NCBI RefSeq assembly: GCF_003987225.1
Contig: NZ_PIPX01000001.1
Coordinates: 620,001 to 684,000, forward strand
DNA: 64,000 bases
Reading direction: 5' to 3'
Source: Pseudidiomarina homiensis
GTDB taxonomy: Bacteria > Pseudomonadota > Gammaproteobacteria > Enterobacterales > Alteromonadaceae
The position numbers were made by a program, and so were the translations under genes. Positions 17,773 through 27,426 of the stretch are shown in pieces. Position 1 is the first letter of the stretch. Every line of letters begins with the position of its first letter. The notes beneath the pieces are model-generated. The model did no database searches. It saw only the letters and a program-made list of their open reading frames with translations, and was not told the DNA's origin.

Positions 17773-18689
17773 GATTGCACCTTTTGAATACTTTCAATTG
17801 TGTTAATTGCATCGCTTTGTAATGCCTTATCGATGCGCTTCGTAAGTCCACTTAGCACTTTGCCTGGGCCAATTTCGTAGAGTTCTGTAACGCCCTGCTT
17901 AGCCAAATATTGAATAGTTTCGGTCCAACGTACCGGCGAGTATAGTTGACGCACTAAAGCGTCGCGAATAGCGTCGGCTTCACGCTCAACGCTAACATCG
18001 ACATTGTTCACGACAGGGATATTAGGCGTACGTAAGGTAATTTTTCCTAGCTCGACGGCCAGTTTTTCGGCCGCTGGCTGCATCAGCGCACAATGCGAAG
18101 GCACACTTACCGGCAATAGTAATGCGCGTTTTGCCCCCGCCTCCTTACACGCTTCTCCAGCGCGCTCTACAGCCTCGGCATGACCGGCAATGACCACCTG
18201 CCCTGGAGAATTAAAATTGACCGCACTTACAACTTGGTCACCGGCTGCCGCCGCACACGCTTCTTCAACGAGCGCATCATCTAAGCCGATAATTGCCGCC
18301 ATCGCGCCAACCCCAGCGGGTACAGCCTCCTGCATTAGTGCGCCGCGTTTGGCAACTAACCGCACTGCATCGGCAAAGTCCATCGCACCACTGCACACTA
18401 ACGCCGAATATTCCCCCAAACTGTGCCCTGCCAACCATTCCGGTGCCGGCACTCCTTGTGCTTCGATAACGCGATAAATTGCCACACTTGCGGTAAGCAA
18501 TGCCGGCTGAGTGCGCTGAGTTTCATTCAGCTTTTCACTAGGTCCTTGCTGCACTAGCTCCCATAAGTCGTAGCCTAGAGCCTCGCTTGCTTCAGCAAAA
18601 GTTTGTTCGATCTGCGGATACTCAGTTGCTAGATCAGCCAACATACCAACCGTTTGAGAACCTTGTCCGGGAAAAACAAATGCACGCAT
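17769..18689 (-). CDS. fabD: FabD, malonyl-CoA:ACP transacylase
   Basis: Moves malonyl from CoA to ACP, supplying the extender unit. The 306 residues match the family. It begins MRAFVFPGQGSQ, and the nucleophile is Ser90 in GHSLGEYS; the active-site histidine is in VPSHCALM. I chose the ATG at 18689, with AAGGAA in front; a reading from 18812 would add 41 residues that overlap fabH and resemble nothing. It follows fabH after 13 bases and overlaps fabG. Confidence 0.96.
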   Translation of the reverse strand: MRAFVFPGQGSQTVGMLADLATEYPQIEQTFAEASEALGYDLWELVQQGPSEKLNETQRTQPALLTASVAIYRVIEAQGVPAPEWLAGHSLGEYSALVCSGAMDFADAVRLVAKRGALMQEAVPAGVGAMAAIIGLDDALVEEACAAAAGDQVVSAVNFNSPGQVVIAGHAEAVERAGEACKEAGAKRALLLPVSVPSHCALMQPAAEKLAVELGKITLRTPNIPVVNNVDVSVEREADAIRDALVRQLYSPVRWTETIQYLAKQGVTELYEIGPGKVLSGLTKRIDKALQSDAINTIESIQKVQS

Positions 18690-18702
18690 AGTCGTTTCCT
18701 TG

Positions 18703-19671
18703 CTAATAATTGATAAGTGCTGAACCCCAAGCGAATCCACCGCCAAAGGCTTCCAGCAATAAATTTTGTCCGCGCTTAATACGCCCATCGCGAATGGCAA
18801 CATCGAGTGCAATGGGTACTGATGCTGCCGACGTATTACCAGTGTCTTCTAGTGTTGTGATCACTTGTGACATCGGCATTTTTAGTTTTTTTGCGGTGGC
18901 TTTAATGATGCGCAGGTTTGCTTGATGTGGCACCAGCCAATCCAAATCGCTAGGCGACATATTATTTGCCGCCAAGGTTTCACTGACTAACGAACTGAGT
19001 TTACTTACCGCAACTTTGAATACCTCATTGCCCTTCATATACATCCAAGCTTCGCTCAACGCTTCAGCACTTTCGTCACTATGTCGTTGTACGTGATTCA
19101 CGCCCAATAAGTCAGCAAACTCGCCAGCACTATACAGGTGTGTTGATAAAATTCCCGGTTCTGTGCTCGCTTGCAGTACAGCTGCGCCGGCGCCATCACC
19201 AAACAAAATGATGGTATTGCGATCATCTGGGCGACACAAGCGTGATAGTACATCGGTACCAATCACCAATACATTTTTATAAGTGCCACTGCGGATGTAT
19301 TGATCTGCAACACTCATGGCAAATAAAAAACCTGAGCAGGCAGCGGCAACGTCAAACGCTGGAATATTTTGTTCGGTTAAAGCTGCCTGAATCTCGCAAG
19401 CAACACTTGGGAAAGCCCGATCATTAGAGGTCGTCGCCACGACGATAAGGTCAATGTCTTCAATCGGCAGATGAGCAGCTTGAAGTGCCTCTCGTGCGGC
19501 AGCAACACCCATGGTTACCGCATTTTCACTGGCACTTGCGATATGGCGTTGATGAATACCAGTACGCTCAACAATCCATTCGTGACTCGTATCAACACGT
19601 TGCTCAAGCATAGCGTTGGTCAGGCACTGTGCGGGAAGATAGTGCCCAGTTCCTGCAATTCTTGCAAACAT
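18703..19671 (-). CDS. fabH: FabH, 3-oxoacyl-ACP synthase III
   Basis: Starts fatty-acid chains by condensing acetyl-CoA with malonyl-ACP. The 322 residues have the thiolase-fold triad: Cys112 in AAACSGFLF, the histidine in [10 protein letters not shown] and the asparagine in [11 protein letters not shown]. The order plsX-fabH-fabD-fabG is the standard proteobacterial one, with only seven bases between plsX and fabH. Confidence 0.97.
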   Translation of the reverse strand: MFARIAGTGHYLPAQCLTNAMLEQRVDTSHEWIVERTGIHQRHIASASENAVTMGVAAAREALQAAHLPIEDIDLIVVATTSNDRAFPSVACEIQAALTEQNIPAFDVAAACSGFLFAMSVADQYIRSGTYKNVLVIGTDVLSRLCRPDDRNTIILFGDGAGAAVLQASTEPGILSTHLYSAGEFADLLGVNHVQRHSDESAEALSEAWMYMKGNEVFKVAVSKLSSLVSETLAANNMSPSDLDWLVPHQANLRIIKATAKKLKMPMSQVITTLEDTGNTSAASVPIALDVAIRDGRIKRGQNLLLEAFGGGFAWGSALINY

Positions 19672-19678
19672 ATGAACC

Positions 19679-20704
19679 TTATTCTTGCTCTAAGAGAACT
19701 TTTTCCACCTGATCACGAATACGTGTCGGGAGGTCCTGTTGCGTCTCTTCCACGGCTTGCTCGATCGCACTTAAAAATGCTTTCGCATTCGCATCACCAT
19801 GACTTTTTATAACAACGCCCCGCAATCCTATCAAACTTGCGCCATTATAGTGGTCGGGCTTCAGCCAGTCCCACGAACGTTGCAACCGATGGTAGAAAAG
19901 TTTTACAAACCAGCGCGTTAGCCAGTGAGCGTTGATATTAGCTCGAATATTGTTCAGTAGCAGTTCGGCAAGTCCTTCGCAGCTCTTCAGCGCTATATTG
20001 CCGACAAAACCGTCACAAACAATGACGTCTGCTTTGTCTGCGAACAGGTCATCGCCTTCAATGAAGCCAATATAGTTAATCGAATTGGATTGCTGGAATA
20101 ACTGCGCGGTCGACTTCACGACATCATTGCCTTTAATGTCCTCCTCGCCCATATTCAGCAGCGCAACACGCGGGTTTTCAATACCAAGCACTTCACGCGC
20201 GGCGACCGCCCCCATGATGCCAAACTGAAATAAAGTATCGGAATCACAAACTGGATTTGCACCAAGGTCGAGTAAAAATGCGCTTTGTCCAGAAGCTTGC
20301 GGAATCGCCGACATTAGCGCCGGACGCAACACGCCAGGTAAGGTTTTCAGCGAGAAGTAAGCCTTTGTCATTAAGGCACCGGTATTACCAGCACTTACAC
20401 AGGCTGCAGCTTGCTCAGTTGCAATGAGTTCGAGTGCGACACGCATTGACGAATCAGGTTTAGCGCGCAACGAGTAACCAGGTTTATCGGTCATGGTAAC
20501 GGTTTGACTGGCATGTTGCAGTGTCACACGTTCATGTTCGAGAAGGTTTTTTGCTTGTAAGAGAGGTTTGAGTTCGGCTTCATCGCCGACCACAATGAAG
20601 TGATGTTGAGGGAATAGTTGTAACGCATCATGCAATGCGTCAATAACAATAGAGGGGCCATGATCGCCCCCCATTGCATCAAGTACCAGTGTCAGTGCGG
20701 CCAT
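19679..20704 (-). CDS. plsX: PlsX, phosphate acyltransferase
   Basis: Makes acyl-phosphate from acyl-ACP for phospholipid synthesis. The 341 residues start [10 protein letters not shown] and contain the family stretches SAGNTGALM and LLDLGANP. Preceded by rpmF with 21 bases between, followed by fabH; this yceD-rpmF-plsX-fab order is conserved across gammaproteobacteria and links ribosome and lipid production. Confidence 0.96.
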   Translation of the reverse strand: MAALTLVLDAMGGDHGPSIVIDALHDALQLFPQHHFIVVGDEAELKPLLQAKNLLEHERVTLQHASQTVTMTDKPGYSLRAKPDSSMRVALELIATEQAAACVSAGNTGALMTKAYFSLKTLPGVLRPALMSAIPQASGQSAFLLDLGANPVCDSDTLFQFGIMGAVAAREVLGIENPRVALLNMGEEDIKGNDVVKSTAQLFQQSNSINYIGFIEGDDLFADKADVIVCDGFVGNIALKSCEGLAELLLNNIRANINAHWLTRWFVKLFYHRLQRSWDWLKPDHYNGASLIGLRGVVIKSHGDANAKAFLSAIEQAVEETQQDLPTRIRDQVEKVLLEQE

Positions 20705-20725
20705 TGCCTCACTTCCGATTCTGGA

Positions 20726-20896
20726 TTACTTGTTTACGACTTTACGGCCTTTATAGAAACCGTCAGCTGTTACGTGGTGACGACGATGCGTTTCACCAGA
20801 GGTAGAGTCAACCGACAGTGTAGGGCCGCTCAGTGCATCGTGAGAACGACGCATGTCGCGCTTTGAACGCGTTTTCCGATTCTGTTGTACAGCCAT
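20726..20896 (-). CDS. rpmF: RpmF, 50S ribosomal protein L32
   Basis: Ribosomal protein of 56 residues, starting [20 protein letters not shown] and ending KGRKVVNK, close to E. coli L32 along its whole length. There are no zinc-ligand cysteines, so it is the zinc-independent form. It sits between yceD (19 bases upstream) and plsX, the standard place. Too short for most automatic gene calls, but the match is unambiguous. Confidence 0.97.
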   Translation of the reverse strand: MAVQQNRKTRSKRDMRRSHDALSGPTLSVDSTSGETHRRHHVTADGFYKGRKVVNK

Positions 20897-20915
20897 TTTA
20901 CGCTATCTCCTAAGT

Positions 20916-21440
20916 TTATTTACGCTTTAACTCTTGCAATACGGCGAAAGGATTTTCCTTATCGCTAGGAGCATCATCAATTTTGCCCCATTGCATTGCA
21001 TTACTATCTACCCGACATTCGCGCTCGTCGTGTTTGACCACCACAGGCATTGCCAATATCAGCTCATCTTCAATAATTCGATGCAGTTGGATCTCACCAA
21101 GCTCATCTAACTCTATGGCTTCGTAATCACTCGGCATATCGGTGGCCGTTTGGCGTTTGGTCACTGGAGCATAAGCAAAGTTACTCTCCAGAGCGACCAC
21201 CATCGGGTCACCACAGCGCTCGCAAGCAACCGTGACTGAGACCGTGGCGTGCCCTTTCATGTGCTTGATGTTTTGCTCATCTTGATCAAACTCAAGTTCG
21301 GCATCTACATCTGCACAGGGCTCTACCAAAAGCTCTTGTAAACGTGTCATCGACTTACCTGGAACTAAGCCCACGTAACTCAATTGTTTACCGGCACTTT
21401 TGACCGGATCGACCGAAATAGGAATACGAACCTTCTGCAT
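20916..21440 (-). CDS. yceD: YceD, 23S rRNA accumulation protein (DUF177)
   Basis: Conserved protein needed for normal 23S rRNA accumulation in E. coli. The 174 residues begin MQKVRIPISVDP and end with NPFAVLQELKRK, as in enterobacterial YceD. A CxxC pair (CERCG) may bind zinc. The ATG follows a stem-loop by only one or two bases and has no clear ribosome site, which is unusual. First gene of the conserved yceD-rpmF pair. Confidence 0.93.
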   Translation of the reverse strand: MQKVRIPISVDPVKSAGKQLSYVGLVPGKSMTRLQELLVEPCADVDAELEFDQDEQNIKHMKGHATVSVTVACERCGDPMVVALESNFAYAPVTKRQTATDMPSDYEAIELDELGEIQLHRIIEDELILAMPVVVKHDERECRVDSNAMQWGKIDDAPSDKENPFAVLQELKRK

Positions 21441-21441
21441 A

Positions 21442-21470
21442 GGGCGCGAATGTTAAAGGATTCAGCGCCC
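21442..21470. repeat. Hairpin directly before the yceD start
   Basis: GGGCGC plus GAAT (21442-21451) pairs with ATTC and GCGCCC (21460-21470) with a one-base bulge and an eight-base loop. It ends one base before the yceD start codon on the minus strand. No T tract follows. It may control yceD translation or mark an mRNA processing site between maf and yceD. Confidence 0.6.
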
Positions 21471-21485
21471 GAAAACAAGTGATTT

Positions 21486-22073
21486 TCAGCTTTTTATCAA
21501 GGGATTCATGCCCCACTCACGCAGCATCGCGAGCAGTTTAATGAGCGGTAAACCGATCAAACTATTTGGGTCATCGCCATGCAACCGCTCAAACAAGCTA
21601 ATCCCTAATCCCTCACTCTTAAAGCTCCCTGCACAATTAAACGGTTGCTCAAGCGCAACGTAACCCTTAATTTCTGCATCGGTTAAGTTGCGAAAGTGAA
21701 CTTCGAAAGGTTCCACGCAACTTTGCAGGCGTTGCTGCGCACTATCGTAGACAGCGAGTCCCGTATAAAACGTCACTATCTTGCCGCGCGCCGCCGTTAA
21801 CTGTTTAATCGCGTTCGCTTCATTGCCAGGCTTACCCAAAATGCTCCCGTCGACCACCGCGACTTGATCAGAACCTACCAAAAAATGCGACGGATACTGT
21901 TCCGCCAACGCCTTGGCTTTTGCCACTGCTAAACGCTCAACTAACTCCGGCGCAGTTTCATTTTCGTGCGCTGTTTCATCAGTGTGTGGTGCCGCGCAAA
22001 TAAATTCGGATACCACTTTTTCTAGTAACATACGTCGATAAGGTGAGGTCGACGCTAATACGAGCTTGGTCAT
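21486..22073 (-). CDS. yceF: Maf family nucleotide pyrophosphatase (YceF type)
   Basis: House-cleaning enzyme that hydrolyses modified nucleoside triphosphates; the YceF subgroup acts on 7-methyl-GTP. The 195 residues start [15 protein letters not shown] and have the [10 protein letters not shown] and [10 protein letters not shown] motifs. Its ATG overlaps the stop of the upstream HAD gene (ATGA), and the ribosome site AGGAG lies in that gene's last codons, so the two are coupled. Confidence 0.92.
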   Translation of the reverse strand: MTKLVLASTSPYRRMLLEKVVSEFICAAPHTDETAHENETAPELVERLAVAKAKALAEQYPSHFLVGSDQVAVVDGSILGKPGNEANAIKQLTAARGKIVTFYTGLAVYDSAQQRLQSCVEPFEVHFRNLTDAEIKGYVALEQPFNCAGSFKSEGLGISLFERLHGDDPNSLIGLPLIKLLAMLREWGMNPLIKS

Positions 22074-22744
22074 ACCCTACTCCTCACATTCTGTTCGTCT
22101 AAATAGGCAAGTAACTGCGACCAGTCGCTCAAAATGTGGCGCGGCTGGTAAGGTAACAGTTGCGCACTGCTATGAGCCCCAAAATCAACGCCCAAAGCAT
22201 CAACACCTGCGGCTTGGGCCATTTTTAAATCATGGATCGAATCGCCAATCATCAAGGTTGCTGCCGCTGACACGCCTGTGCATGCCATAATTTCGTGAAG
22301 CATATGAGGCTCAGGCTTTGAACGGGTTTCATCGGCGCAACGCGTTACGCTAAAGAAATCTTGCAGTTCGCTCTCTACTAACACTCGGTCCAAGCCTCGT
22401 CTGGCTTTACCCGTAGCCACCGCAAGTTGGTAGCCGCGCTGACTGAGCTCAGTCAACATGGAGCGCACCCCAGTGAAAAGCGGGGTCGGTGTTGTATCTA
22501 ACTCAACATACTGATCGCGATAAACCTGTAAAAACCGCTCATAATCTGCTGTTGAAAGGTTGCCAAATAAGCGTCCAATGGCGGGCTCCAGGCTTAAACC
22601 AATAATGTCGCGCACCGCTTCCGCAAGTGGGACTGGCAACTGCAAAGCTTTTGCGGTAGCCTGCATCGAAGAAACAATGCGGCCGATGGAGTCCATTAAA
22701 GTGCCATCCCAATCAAAAATAATGAGTTGGTAATCTTTCGCCAC
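22070..22744 (-). CDS. HAD-superfamily phosphatase (Gph/YjjG-like)
   Basis: Hydrolase of the haloacid dehalogenase fold, 224 residues, subclass I cap. Motif I is [10 protein letters not shown] (Asp10, Asp12), motif [11 protein letters not shown], motif III and [10 protein letters not shown] and [11 protein letters not shown]. Substrate unknown; phosphoglycolate or a nucleotide monophosphate are the usual guesses for this branch. Begins with GTG at 22744, a few bases after rluC, and overlaps maf. The rluC-HAD-maf order is common in gammaproteobacteria. Confidence 0.88.
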   Translation of the reverse strand: MAKDYQLIIFDWDGTLMDSIGRIVSSMQATAKALQLPVPLAEAVRDIIGLSLEPAIGRLFGNLSTADYERFLQVYRDQYVELDTTPTPLFTGVRSMLTELSQRGYQLAVATGKARRGLDRVLVESELQDFFSVTRCADETRSKPEPHMLHEIMACTGVSAAATLMIGDSIHDLKMAQAAGVDALGVDFGAHSSAQLLPYQPRHILSDWSQLLAYLDEQNVRSRV

Positions 22745-22750
22745 TTTTCA

Positions 22751-23740
22751 CTAGCTCCCGAGCTTACGCACTGCTTTTTCAGCTAGACCTAATCCTTGCA
22801 GCGCTTTTTGCAGTATTGCATCGAGCGGTGCATTTACCGTAATCGTTTTACCGGTCTGCGGGTGCTGAAAACTTAATTGATGCGCATGCAAAAACAGTCG
22901 ATTGAGCCCTAAGTCATGCATCGCACTATCGAATACGCGATCGCCATATTTGTCATCACATGCGATGGGATGCCCAGCTTGTAACGCATGAACACGAATC
23001 TGGTGGGTTCGCCCTGTGATAGGAGAAGCTTCAACAAGGCTACATTGCGCAAACGAGTGCAACACCCTAAATCTTGTTTCAGATGGTTTGCCAGTGGCAT
23101 CAACGCGTACAATGCGCTCACCAGACTTTAAGGTGTTCTTTTGCAGCGGTGCAGCAATAAGTTTTACATGCGCTTGCCATTGCCCTCGCACTAAAGCTAG
23201 GTAACGCTTATCCATAGTCTTCGAGCGTAATTGCTCATGCAGTGCACGAAGCGCTGAGCGACGCTTGGACACCAAAATACAACCACTTGTTTCGCGGTCT
23301 AAACGATGCACCAACTCCAAGTGTTTCGCGTCCGGTCGTAATGCGCGCAAGCTCTCGATGAGTCCAAACTGCAATCCCGATCCACCATGAACCGCAAGTC
23401 CTGCTGGCTTATTCAAAACCATAAGTACATCATCTTCGTAGAGCACTTGGTTGTTCAGCGCTTGAACTTGCTCAAGGTTGGCCGACGGCAATGGGTTGCG
23501 TTCCGCCACTCGGACTGGCGGGATCCTTACTTCGTCACCAGCGCGTAAACGGTAATCTGGCTTTGCCCGTTTTTTATTCACGCGCACTTCGCCCTTGCGT
23601 AAAATGCGATACACCAACGACTTGGGCACGCCTTTTAGTTGCGCAAGCAAAAAGTTATCAATACGCTGCTCGGCGTAATCCGCCTCGATCTTAACCAAGC
23701 GCACTTTGTGTTGAATTGTGTTTTCAGGGGTCTCTTTCAT
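22751..23740 (-). CDS. rluC: RluC, 23S rRNA pseudouridine synthase
   Basis: Converts uridines 955, 2504 and 2580 (E. coli numbering) of 23S rRNA into pseudouridine. The 329 residues comprise an N-terminal S4 RNA-binding domain (about 27-85) and the RluA-type catalytic domain with Asp148 in HRLDRETSG. It is divergent from rne across a 512-base gap, as in E. coli. First gene of the leftward cluster that continues to acpP. Confidence 0.94.
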   Translation of the reverse strand: MKETPENTIQHKVRLVKIEADYAEQRIDNFLLAQLKGVPKSLVYRILRKGEVRVNKKRAKPDYRLRAGDEVRIPPVRVAERNPLPSANLEQVQALNNQVLYEDDVLMVLNKPAGLAVHGGSGLQFGLIESLRALRPDAKHLELVHRLDRETSGCILVSKRRSALRALHEQLRSKTMDKRYLALVRGQWQAHVKLIAAPLQKNTLKSGERIVRVDATGKPSETRFRVLHSFAQCSLVEASPITGRTHQIRVHALQAGHPIACDDKYGDRVFDSAMHDLGLNRLFLHAHQLSFQHPQTGKTITVNAPLDAILQKALQGLGLAEKAVRKLGS

Positions 23741-23801
23741 AGGCGCTATATTAACATTTTGATTTTCACCTGACTGCTCTTTTTGCTTACTTTAATTTAG
23801 C

Positions 23802-23831
23802 TTGTACTGTAGTTCGGTTTCGTGGGATAAT
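23802..23831 (+). promoter_or_regulatory. Candidate promoter of rne
   Basis: TTGTAC (23802-23807), an 18-base spacer and GATAAT (23826-23831) lie in the rluC-rne gap. A transcript from here would start near 23838 and carry a leader of about 415 bases, comparable to the long rne leader of E. coli. Confidence 0.5.
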
Positions 23832-23837
23832 AGGGCT

Positions 23838-24252
23838 TCCGGAAAAGCCGCACCGGAGCAAAAAGATGAAGCGGTTCGCGAGCTGATAACAGCCTAGTAC
23901 GCGAGAGAACAAACAAAAAATTAGTTGTGGCTTGGCGCAAAGCTATTTATAGCAACACAACCTCCACTTCACGATACAAAGGTAAGAAATTGTCCTTTGA
24001 GATCCTGATGGCATGGAACTGAAACAGACCAAGCCACGTCATGTTAACGCATATTTGCGACAACACGGTACGAACACAAGCGTATTTCGGCTTGGTAACC
24101 AATTGCGTACCTCACGTGAGTGTTAAAGAACACCACGGGAGGTGTCATTCTACGCTGCGATAGCGCGATGGCAGTCTACAATTCAATCTCGAAATAGCGA
24201 CGGCGAGAACGCCCTCGTACTGTGTTGTGGCACGAAAATAAGAGTCACAACC
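23838..24252 (+). promoter_or_regulatory. Structured 5' leader of rne (likely autoregulatory)
   Basis: A gap of about 500 bases with no convincing long gene but much inverted repetition. Seen: GTTGTG/CACAAC (23924-23929, 23956-23961) enclosing GCTA/TAGC; CAAAGG/CCTTTG (23977-23982, 23994-23999); GTGTT/AACAC (24120-24124, 24129-24133) inside CCTC/GAGG (24110-24113, 24139-24142). GTGGCTTGG (23927-23935) pairs perfectly with CCAAGCCAC (24029-24037), and a second GGCTTGG (24089-24095) could compete. In E. coli the rne leader binds RNase E and shortens its own mRNA; I infer the same role here. The start site is inferred, not seen. Confidence 0.6.
23866..23886 (+). CDS. Possible six-residue leader peptide in the rne leader
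   Basis: ATG AAG CGG TTC GCG AGC TGA encodes MKRFAS. It is preceded by GGAG with a seven-base spacing, an ideal ribosome site, and lies about 28 bases after the inferred transcript start. Its first three residues equal those of RNase E (MKR), which may be chance. Listed only because the ribosome site and position are good; there is no evidence of translation. Confidence 0.25.
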   Translation: MKRFAS

Positions 24253-27200
24253 ATGAAAAGAATGTTGATCAACGCAACACAGCAAGAAGAGCTACGTGTT
24301 GCTTTGGTGGACGGACAACGATTGTACGATTTAGACATCGAAAGTCCGGGCCACGAACAAAAGAAAGCGAATATCTATAAGGGTAAAATTACCCGTATCG
24401 AACCAAGTCTTGAAGCTGCATTTGTTGATTACGGCGCTGAGCGTCACGGCTTTTTACCTCTCAAAGAAATCGCTAAAACCTACTTCCCTAAAGGCTACAC
24501 ATTCTCTGGCCGTCCCAACATCAAAGACGTTGTTTCCGAAGGCCAAGAAGTTATTGTGCAAATCGATAAAGAAGAGCGCGGCCAAAAAGGCGCTGCGCTA
24601 ACCACCTTTATCTCTTTGGCCGGTAGCTATTTAGTACTCATGCCCAACAACCCTCGGGCTGGCGGTATCTCACGCCGGATTGAAGGCGATGAGCGCACAG
24701 AACTCAAAGAAGCCATGAAGGATTTGCAGCTTCCTGACGGTATGGGCTTAATTGTCCGTACTGCCGGCGTAGGTAAGTCAGCAGAAGAGCTCGAGTGGGA
24801 TCTTAATGTTCTTGTCCATCACTGGAGTGCAATTGAAAAAGCTGCGGGCGAACGCCCTGCTCCTTTCCTTATTCATCAAGAAAGCAATGTGGTATTCCGT
24901 GCGATTCGGGATTACTTACGTCGCGATATTGGTGAAGTCCTTATTGATAATCCAAAGGTCTTCGAACAAGTTCGTGATCACGTAACGTTAATTCGTCCGG
25001 ACTTCGTTAATCGCGTAAAAACCTATCAAGGTGACGTCCCGCTATTTAACCACTATCAAGTGGAAAGCCAAATTGAATCGGCCTTCCAACGTGAAGTGCG
25101 TTTACCTTCAGGTGGCTCTATTGTTATCGATCCAACAGAAGCACTGACTTCGATTGATATCAACTCGGCGCGCGCGACGAAAGGCGGCGACATCGAAGAA
25201 ACGGCTTTCCAGACCAATTTAGAAGCTGCTGAAGAGATCGCACGTCAGTTACGTTTACGCGATGTTGGCGGCTTGGTCGTCATCGATTTTATCGATATGA
25301 CGCCAGTCAAACACCAACGTGAAGTTGAAAATCGCTTACGTGACAGCTTGAAACAAGACCGTGCGCGTATCCAAGTGGCTCGTATTTCGCGCTTCGGCTT
25401 ACTTGAAATGTCGCGTCAACGTTTACGCCCATCGTTAGGTGAGTCATCGAACCACGTGTGTCCGCGTTGTAATGGTCATGGCACTATTCGTTCAGCGGAA
25501 TCATTGGCGCTCTCTATTCTTCGTCTCATCGAAGAAGAAGCACTGAAAGATAATACCATTCAAGTTCAAGCTCAGGTTCCAGTAACCGTAGCAACCTACT
25601 TGTTAAACGAGAAACGTAGTTCGATTAACGACATCGAAAAACGTCACTCGGTTTCTGTTTTGGTTATTCCAAACCAACATCTAGAAACACCACATTTTGA
25701 CGTTAAGCGCTTGCGTAACGATGAAGTCGATGAAGCCAATAGCTTCAAGCTCATCGAGAAGCCGGAAGACACCTCAACCGAAGTGGTATTGAATAAAGAC
25801 AAGCCAAGCTTCGAAGAACCAGCGCTAAAAGGCCTACAAGCTCCTGCAGCACCAACCCCAGCGCCTGCGGCCAAACCAAAAGCCGCTGGCCCATCGTTGT
25901 TGCATCGCTTGGGTAAATGGTTGAGCTCGCTATTTGGTGACGATGACGAAGAGCAAGAAAAGAAAAAACAACAGCAACAACGTTCGTCTCGTGAACGCTC
26001 TAATAATCGTCGCGGAGGCCGTAACAATCAGCGCGGTAATAACCGCCGTCGTGGTAATAACCGTCAGCGTACCCGTGACGATGACAAGAAAACTGACGAC
26101 AAAACTGACAACACCAAAACCAATGACAAAGACGCTGCTACTGAACAGAAGCAGGAGCGTGGTCAACGTCGCGGTGGTCGTGGTCGCGGTCGTGGTCGCC
26201 AAAATGCGAACGCTCCAAAGCAAGATCAAGCAGCTACACAAACTGAAACTGCTGATAACAAAGCGGAAGACAAAGCTTCAGCTCCAACTAAAGAAGCAGC
26301 GCCTAAGCCACGTCGACAGCGGCGTAAACTAGAAAAGTCGGTGCGTGTTGGCAAAGAGGATAAAGCTCCGCAAACTGTCGACGGCGATGAAGCTAAAGCC
26401 GACAGCGCGAAGCCTGCCGAGCAGGCGCAAGCGAAGAAAGCTGAAGCCAAGCCAAAAGCTAAAGCTGCTGATAGCCAAGCTGAAGAACAGCTGACAAGCG
26501 AAACCATCGCCGCTGAAGAGGCTGTATCTGACGAAAATAAAGACAACAGCGAGAAGCGCGAAGGTCGCAATCGTTCACGCCGTAGTCCTCGTCATCAACG
26601 CGCAGCCGGACAACGCCGAAAAGAGGAAAAAGCAGCAGAGTCGACAGCATCAGAAAGTAATACGGATGCTGATAATGAAGATGCGGTGCAAACTGAGCTA
26701 TCACTCACAGAACCAAGCGAAAATTCTGCAACCGAGGGATCAGCGCCAGACAGCTCAACAACAGACAGCTCAACAACAGAAAACTCAGCAACTGATGAGC
26801 CGCAAAAAGAAAACGCTGATGCTCAAGCTACAACCGCAGAAACAACACCAGCTGAGGTAACATCATCAGCAGATGAAAAGCCTGTCGAGGAGCCAGCTAC
26901 AGCGACAAGTCCAACTGAGGAAGTTGAAGCTCCAGCGGCGACCGCACGAGTAGAAACTTCGACCGAAGAAGCGGTAGAAGTCGAAGCTTCACCTGAATCG
27001 GTAAAAGCGGACAACGAGCAAAAAGTAGCAGCCGAGCAACCTGCAGAACAACCTGCGGAGAGTCCTGCGGAGAGTCTTGCAGAGAGCTCTGCGGAAAAGC
27101 CAGAAGTACAGGCCGACAAGCCAGCTGTACGTCGGAGTAAGGTCAAAGGCAAAGTCGTTTCTGCACCAATGGCTAAAGCCACTGCGGAAGCCCGTAGCGA

Positions 27201-27333
27201 TGCTTTCACCCCGCTCTCGGTAGCTGATGATAGCCGCCGCGCTGGTATTCAGAAAGCAAGTTGGGTTGCGAGTTTCAGTCAAGCACGTTCGATAGCACGA
27301 GCAGAAATGACGAAGTGCTCGCCTAACGCATAA
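24253..27333 (+). CDS. rne: RNase E, endoribonuclease and degradosome scaffold
   Basis: Main mRNA decay and rRNA/tRNA processing endonuclease. The 1026 residues start [20 protein letters not shown], nearly identical to E. coli; the longer in-frame reading from 24142 is leader. Catalytic half: S1 domain (about 35-120), DNase I-like site with DFIDM, and the zinc link CPRC (Cys403, Cys406). The C-terminal half is disordered: an amphipathic membrane helix [14 protein letters not shown] (548-561), arginine-rich RNA-binding blocks (577-613 and about 636-652), then acidic, Ala/Glu/Ser/Thr-rich sequence with PAE/SAE repeats. Two SAPMAKA-like motifs near the end may bind PNPase. Confidence 0.96.
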   Translation: MKRMLINATQQEELRVALVDGQRLYDLDIESPGHEQKKANIYKGKITRIEPSLEAAFVDYGAERHGFLPLKEIAKTYFPKGYTFSGRPNIKDVVSEGQEVIVQIDKEERGQKGAALTTFISLAGSYLVLMPNNPRAGGISRRIEGDERTELKEAMKDLQLPDGMGLIVRTAGVGKSAEELEWDLNVLVHHWSAIEKAAGERPAPFLIHQESNVVFRAIRDYLRRDIGEVLIDNPKVFEQVRDHVTLIRPDFVNRVKTYQGDVPLFNHYQVESQIESAFQREVRLPSGGSIVIDPTEALTSIDINSARATKGGDIEETAFQTNLEAAEEIARQLRLRDVGGLVVIDFIDMTPVKHQREVENRLRDSLKQDRARIQVARISRFGLLEMSRQRLRPSLGESSNHVCPRCNGHGTIRSAESLALSILRLIEEEALKDNTIQVQAQVPVTVATYLLNEKRSSINDIEKRHSVSVLVIPNQHLETPHFDVKRLRNDEVDEANSFKLIEKPEDTSTEVVLNKDKPSFEEPALKGLQAPAAPTPAPAAKPKAAGPSLLHRLGKWLSSLFGDDDEEQEKKKQQQQRSSRERSNNRRGGRNNQRGNNRRRGNNRQRTRDDDKKTDDKTDNTKTNDKDAATEQKQERGQRRGGRGRGRGRQNANAPKQDQAATQTETADNKAEDKASAPTKEAAPKPRRQRRKLEKSVRVGKEDKAPQTVDGDEAKADSAKPAEQAQAKKAEAKPKAKAADSQAEEQLTSETIAAEEAVSDENKDNSEKREGRNRSRRSPRHQRAAGQRRKEEKAAESTASESNTDADNEDAVQTELSLTEPSENSATEGSAPDSSTTDSSTTENSATDEPQKENADAQATTAETTPAEVTSSADEKPVEEPATATSPTEEVEAPAATARVETSTEEAVEVEASPESVKADNEQKVAAEQPAEQPAESPAESLAESSAEKPEVQADKPAVRRSKVKGKVVSAPMAKATAEARSDAFTPLSVADDSRRAGIQKASWVASFSQARSIARAEMTKCSPNA

Positions 27334-27363
27334 GCGAAGCCCTTAAAACAATCTTAAAACAAT

Positions 27364-27399
27364 AAAAGCCGGACAGTGTCGCCACTGCCCGGCTTTTTT
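27364..27399 (+). terminator. Intrinsic terminator of rne
   Basis: Stem GCCGG plus CAGTG (27368-27378, one mismatch) pairs with CACTG plus CCGGC (27383-27393), loop TCGC, then six T. AAAA before the stem and TTTT after make it potentially bidirectional with the convergent peptidase gene. Confidence 0.88.
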
Positions 27400-27426
27400 A
27401 TTTTCCTTTTTAGGTCCACTCTGGAG

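Noticed and set aside
24142-24252. N-terminal extension of RNase E from 24142
   Set aside because: Conserved similarity begins exactly at [11 protein letters not shown] (24253); the upstream part overlaps the structured leader.
25644-26570. Long minus-strand open frames opposite the 3' half of rne
   Set aside because: They mirror the repetitive, Arg/Ala/Glu-rich codons of the RNase E tail, give low-complexity Thr/Val/Leu or Ser/Ala strings, and have no ribosome site or family likeness.
26640-27120. Apparent tandem repeat DNA in rne (ACAACAGACAGCTCA-like and GAGAGTCCTGCG-like units)
   Set aside because: Short coding repeats ([13 protein letters not shown]) typical of the disordered RNase E tail; not a mobile or CRISPR-type repeat.
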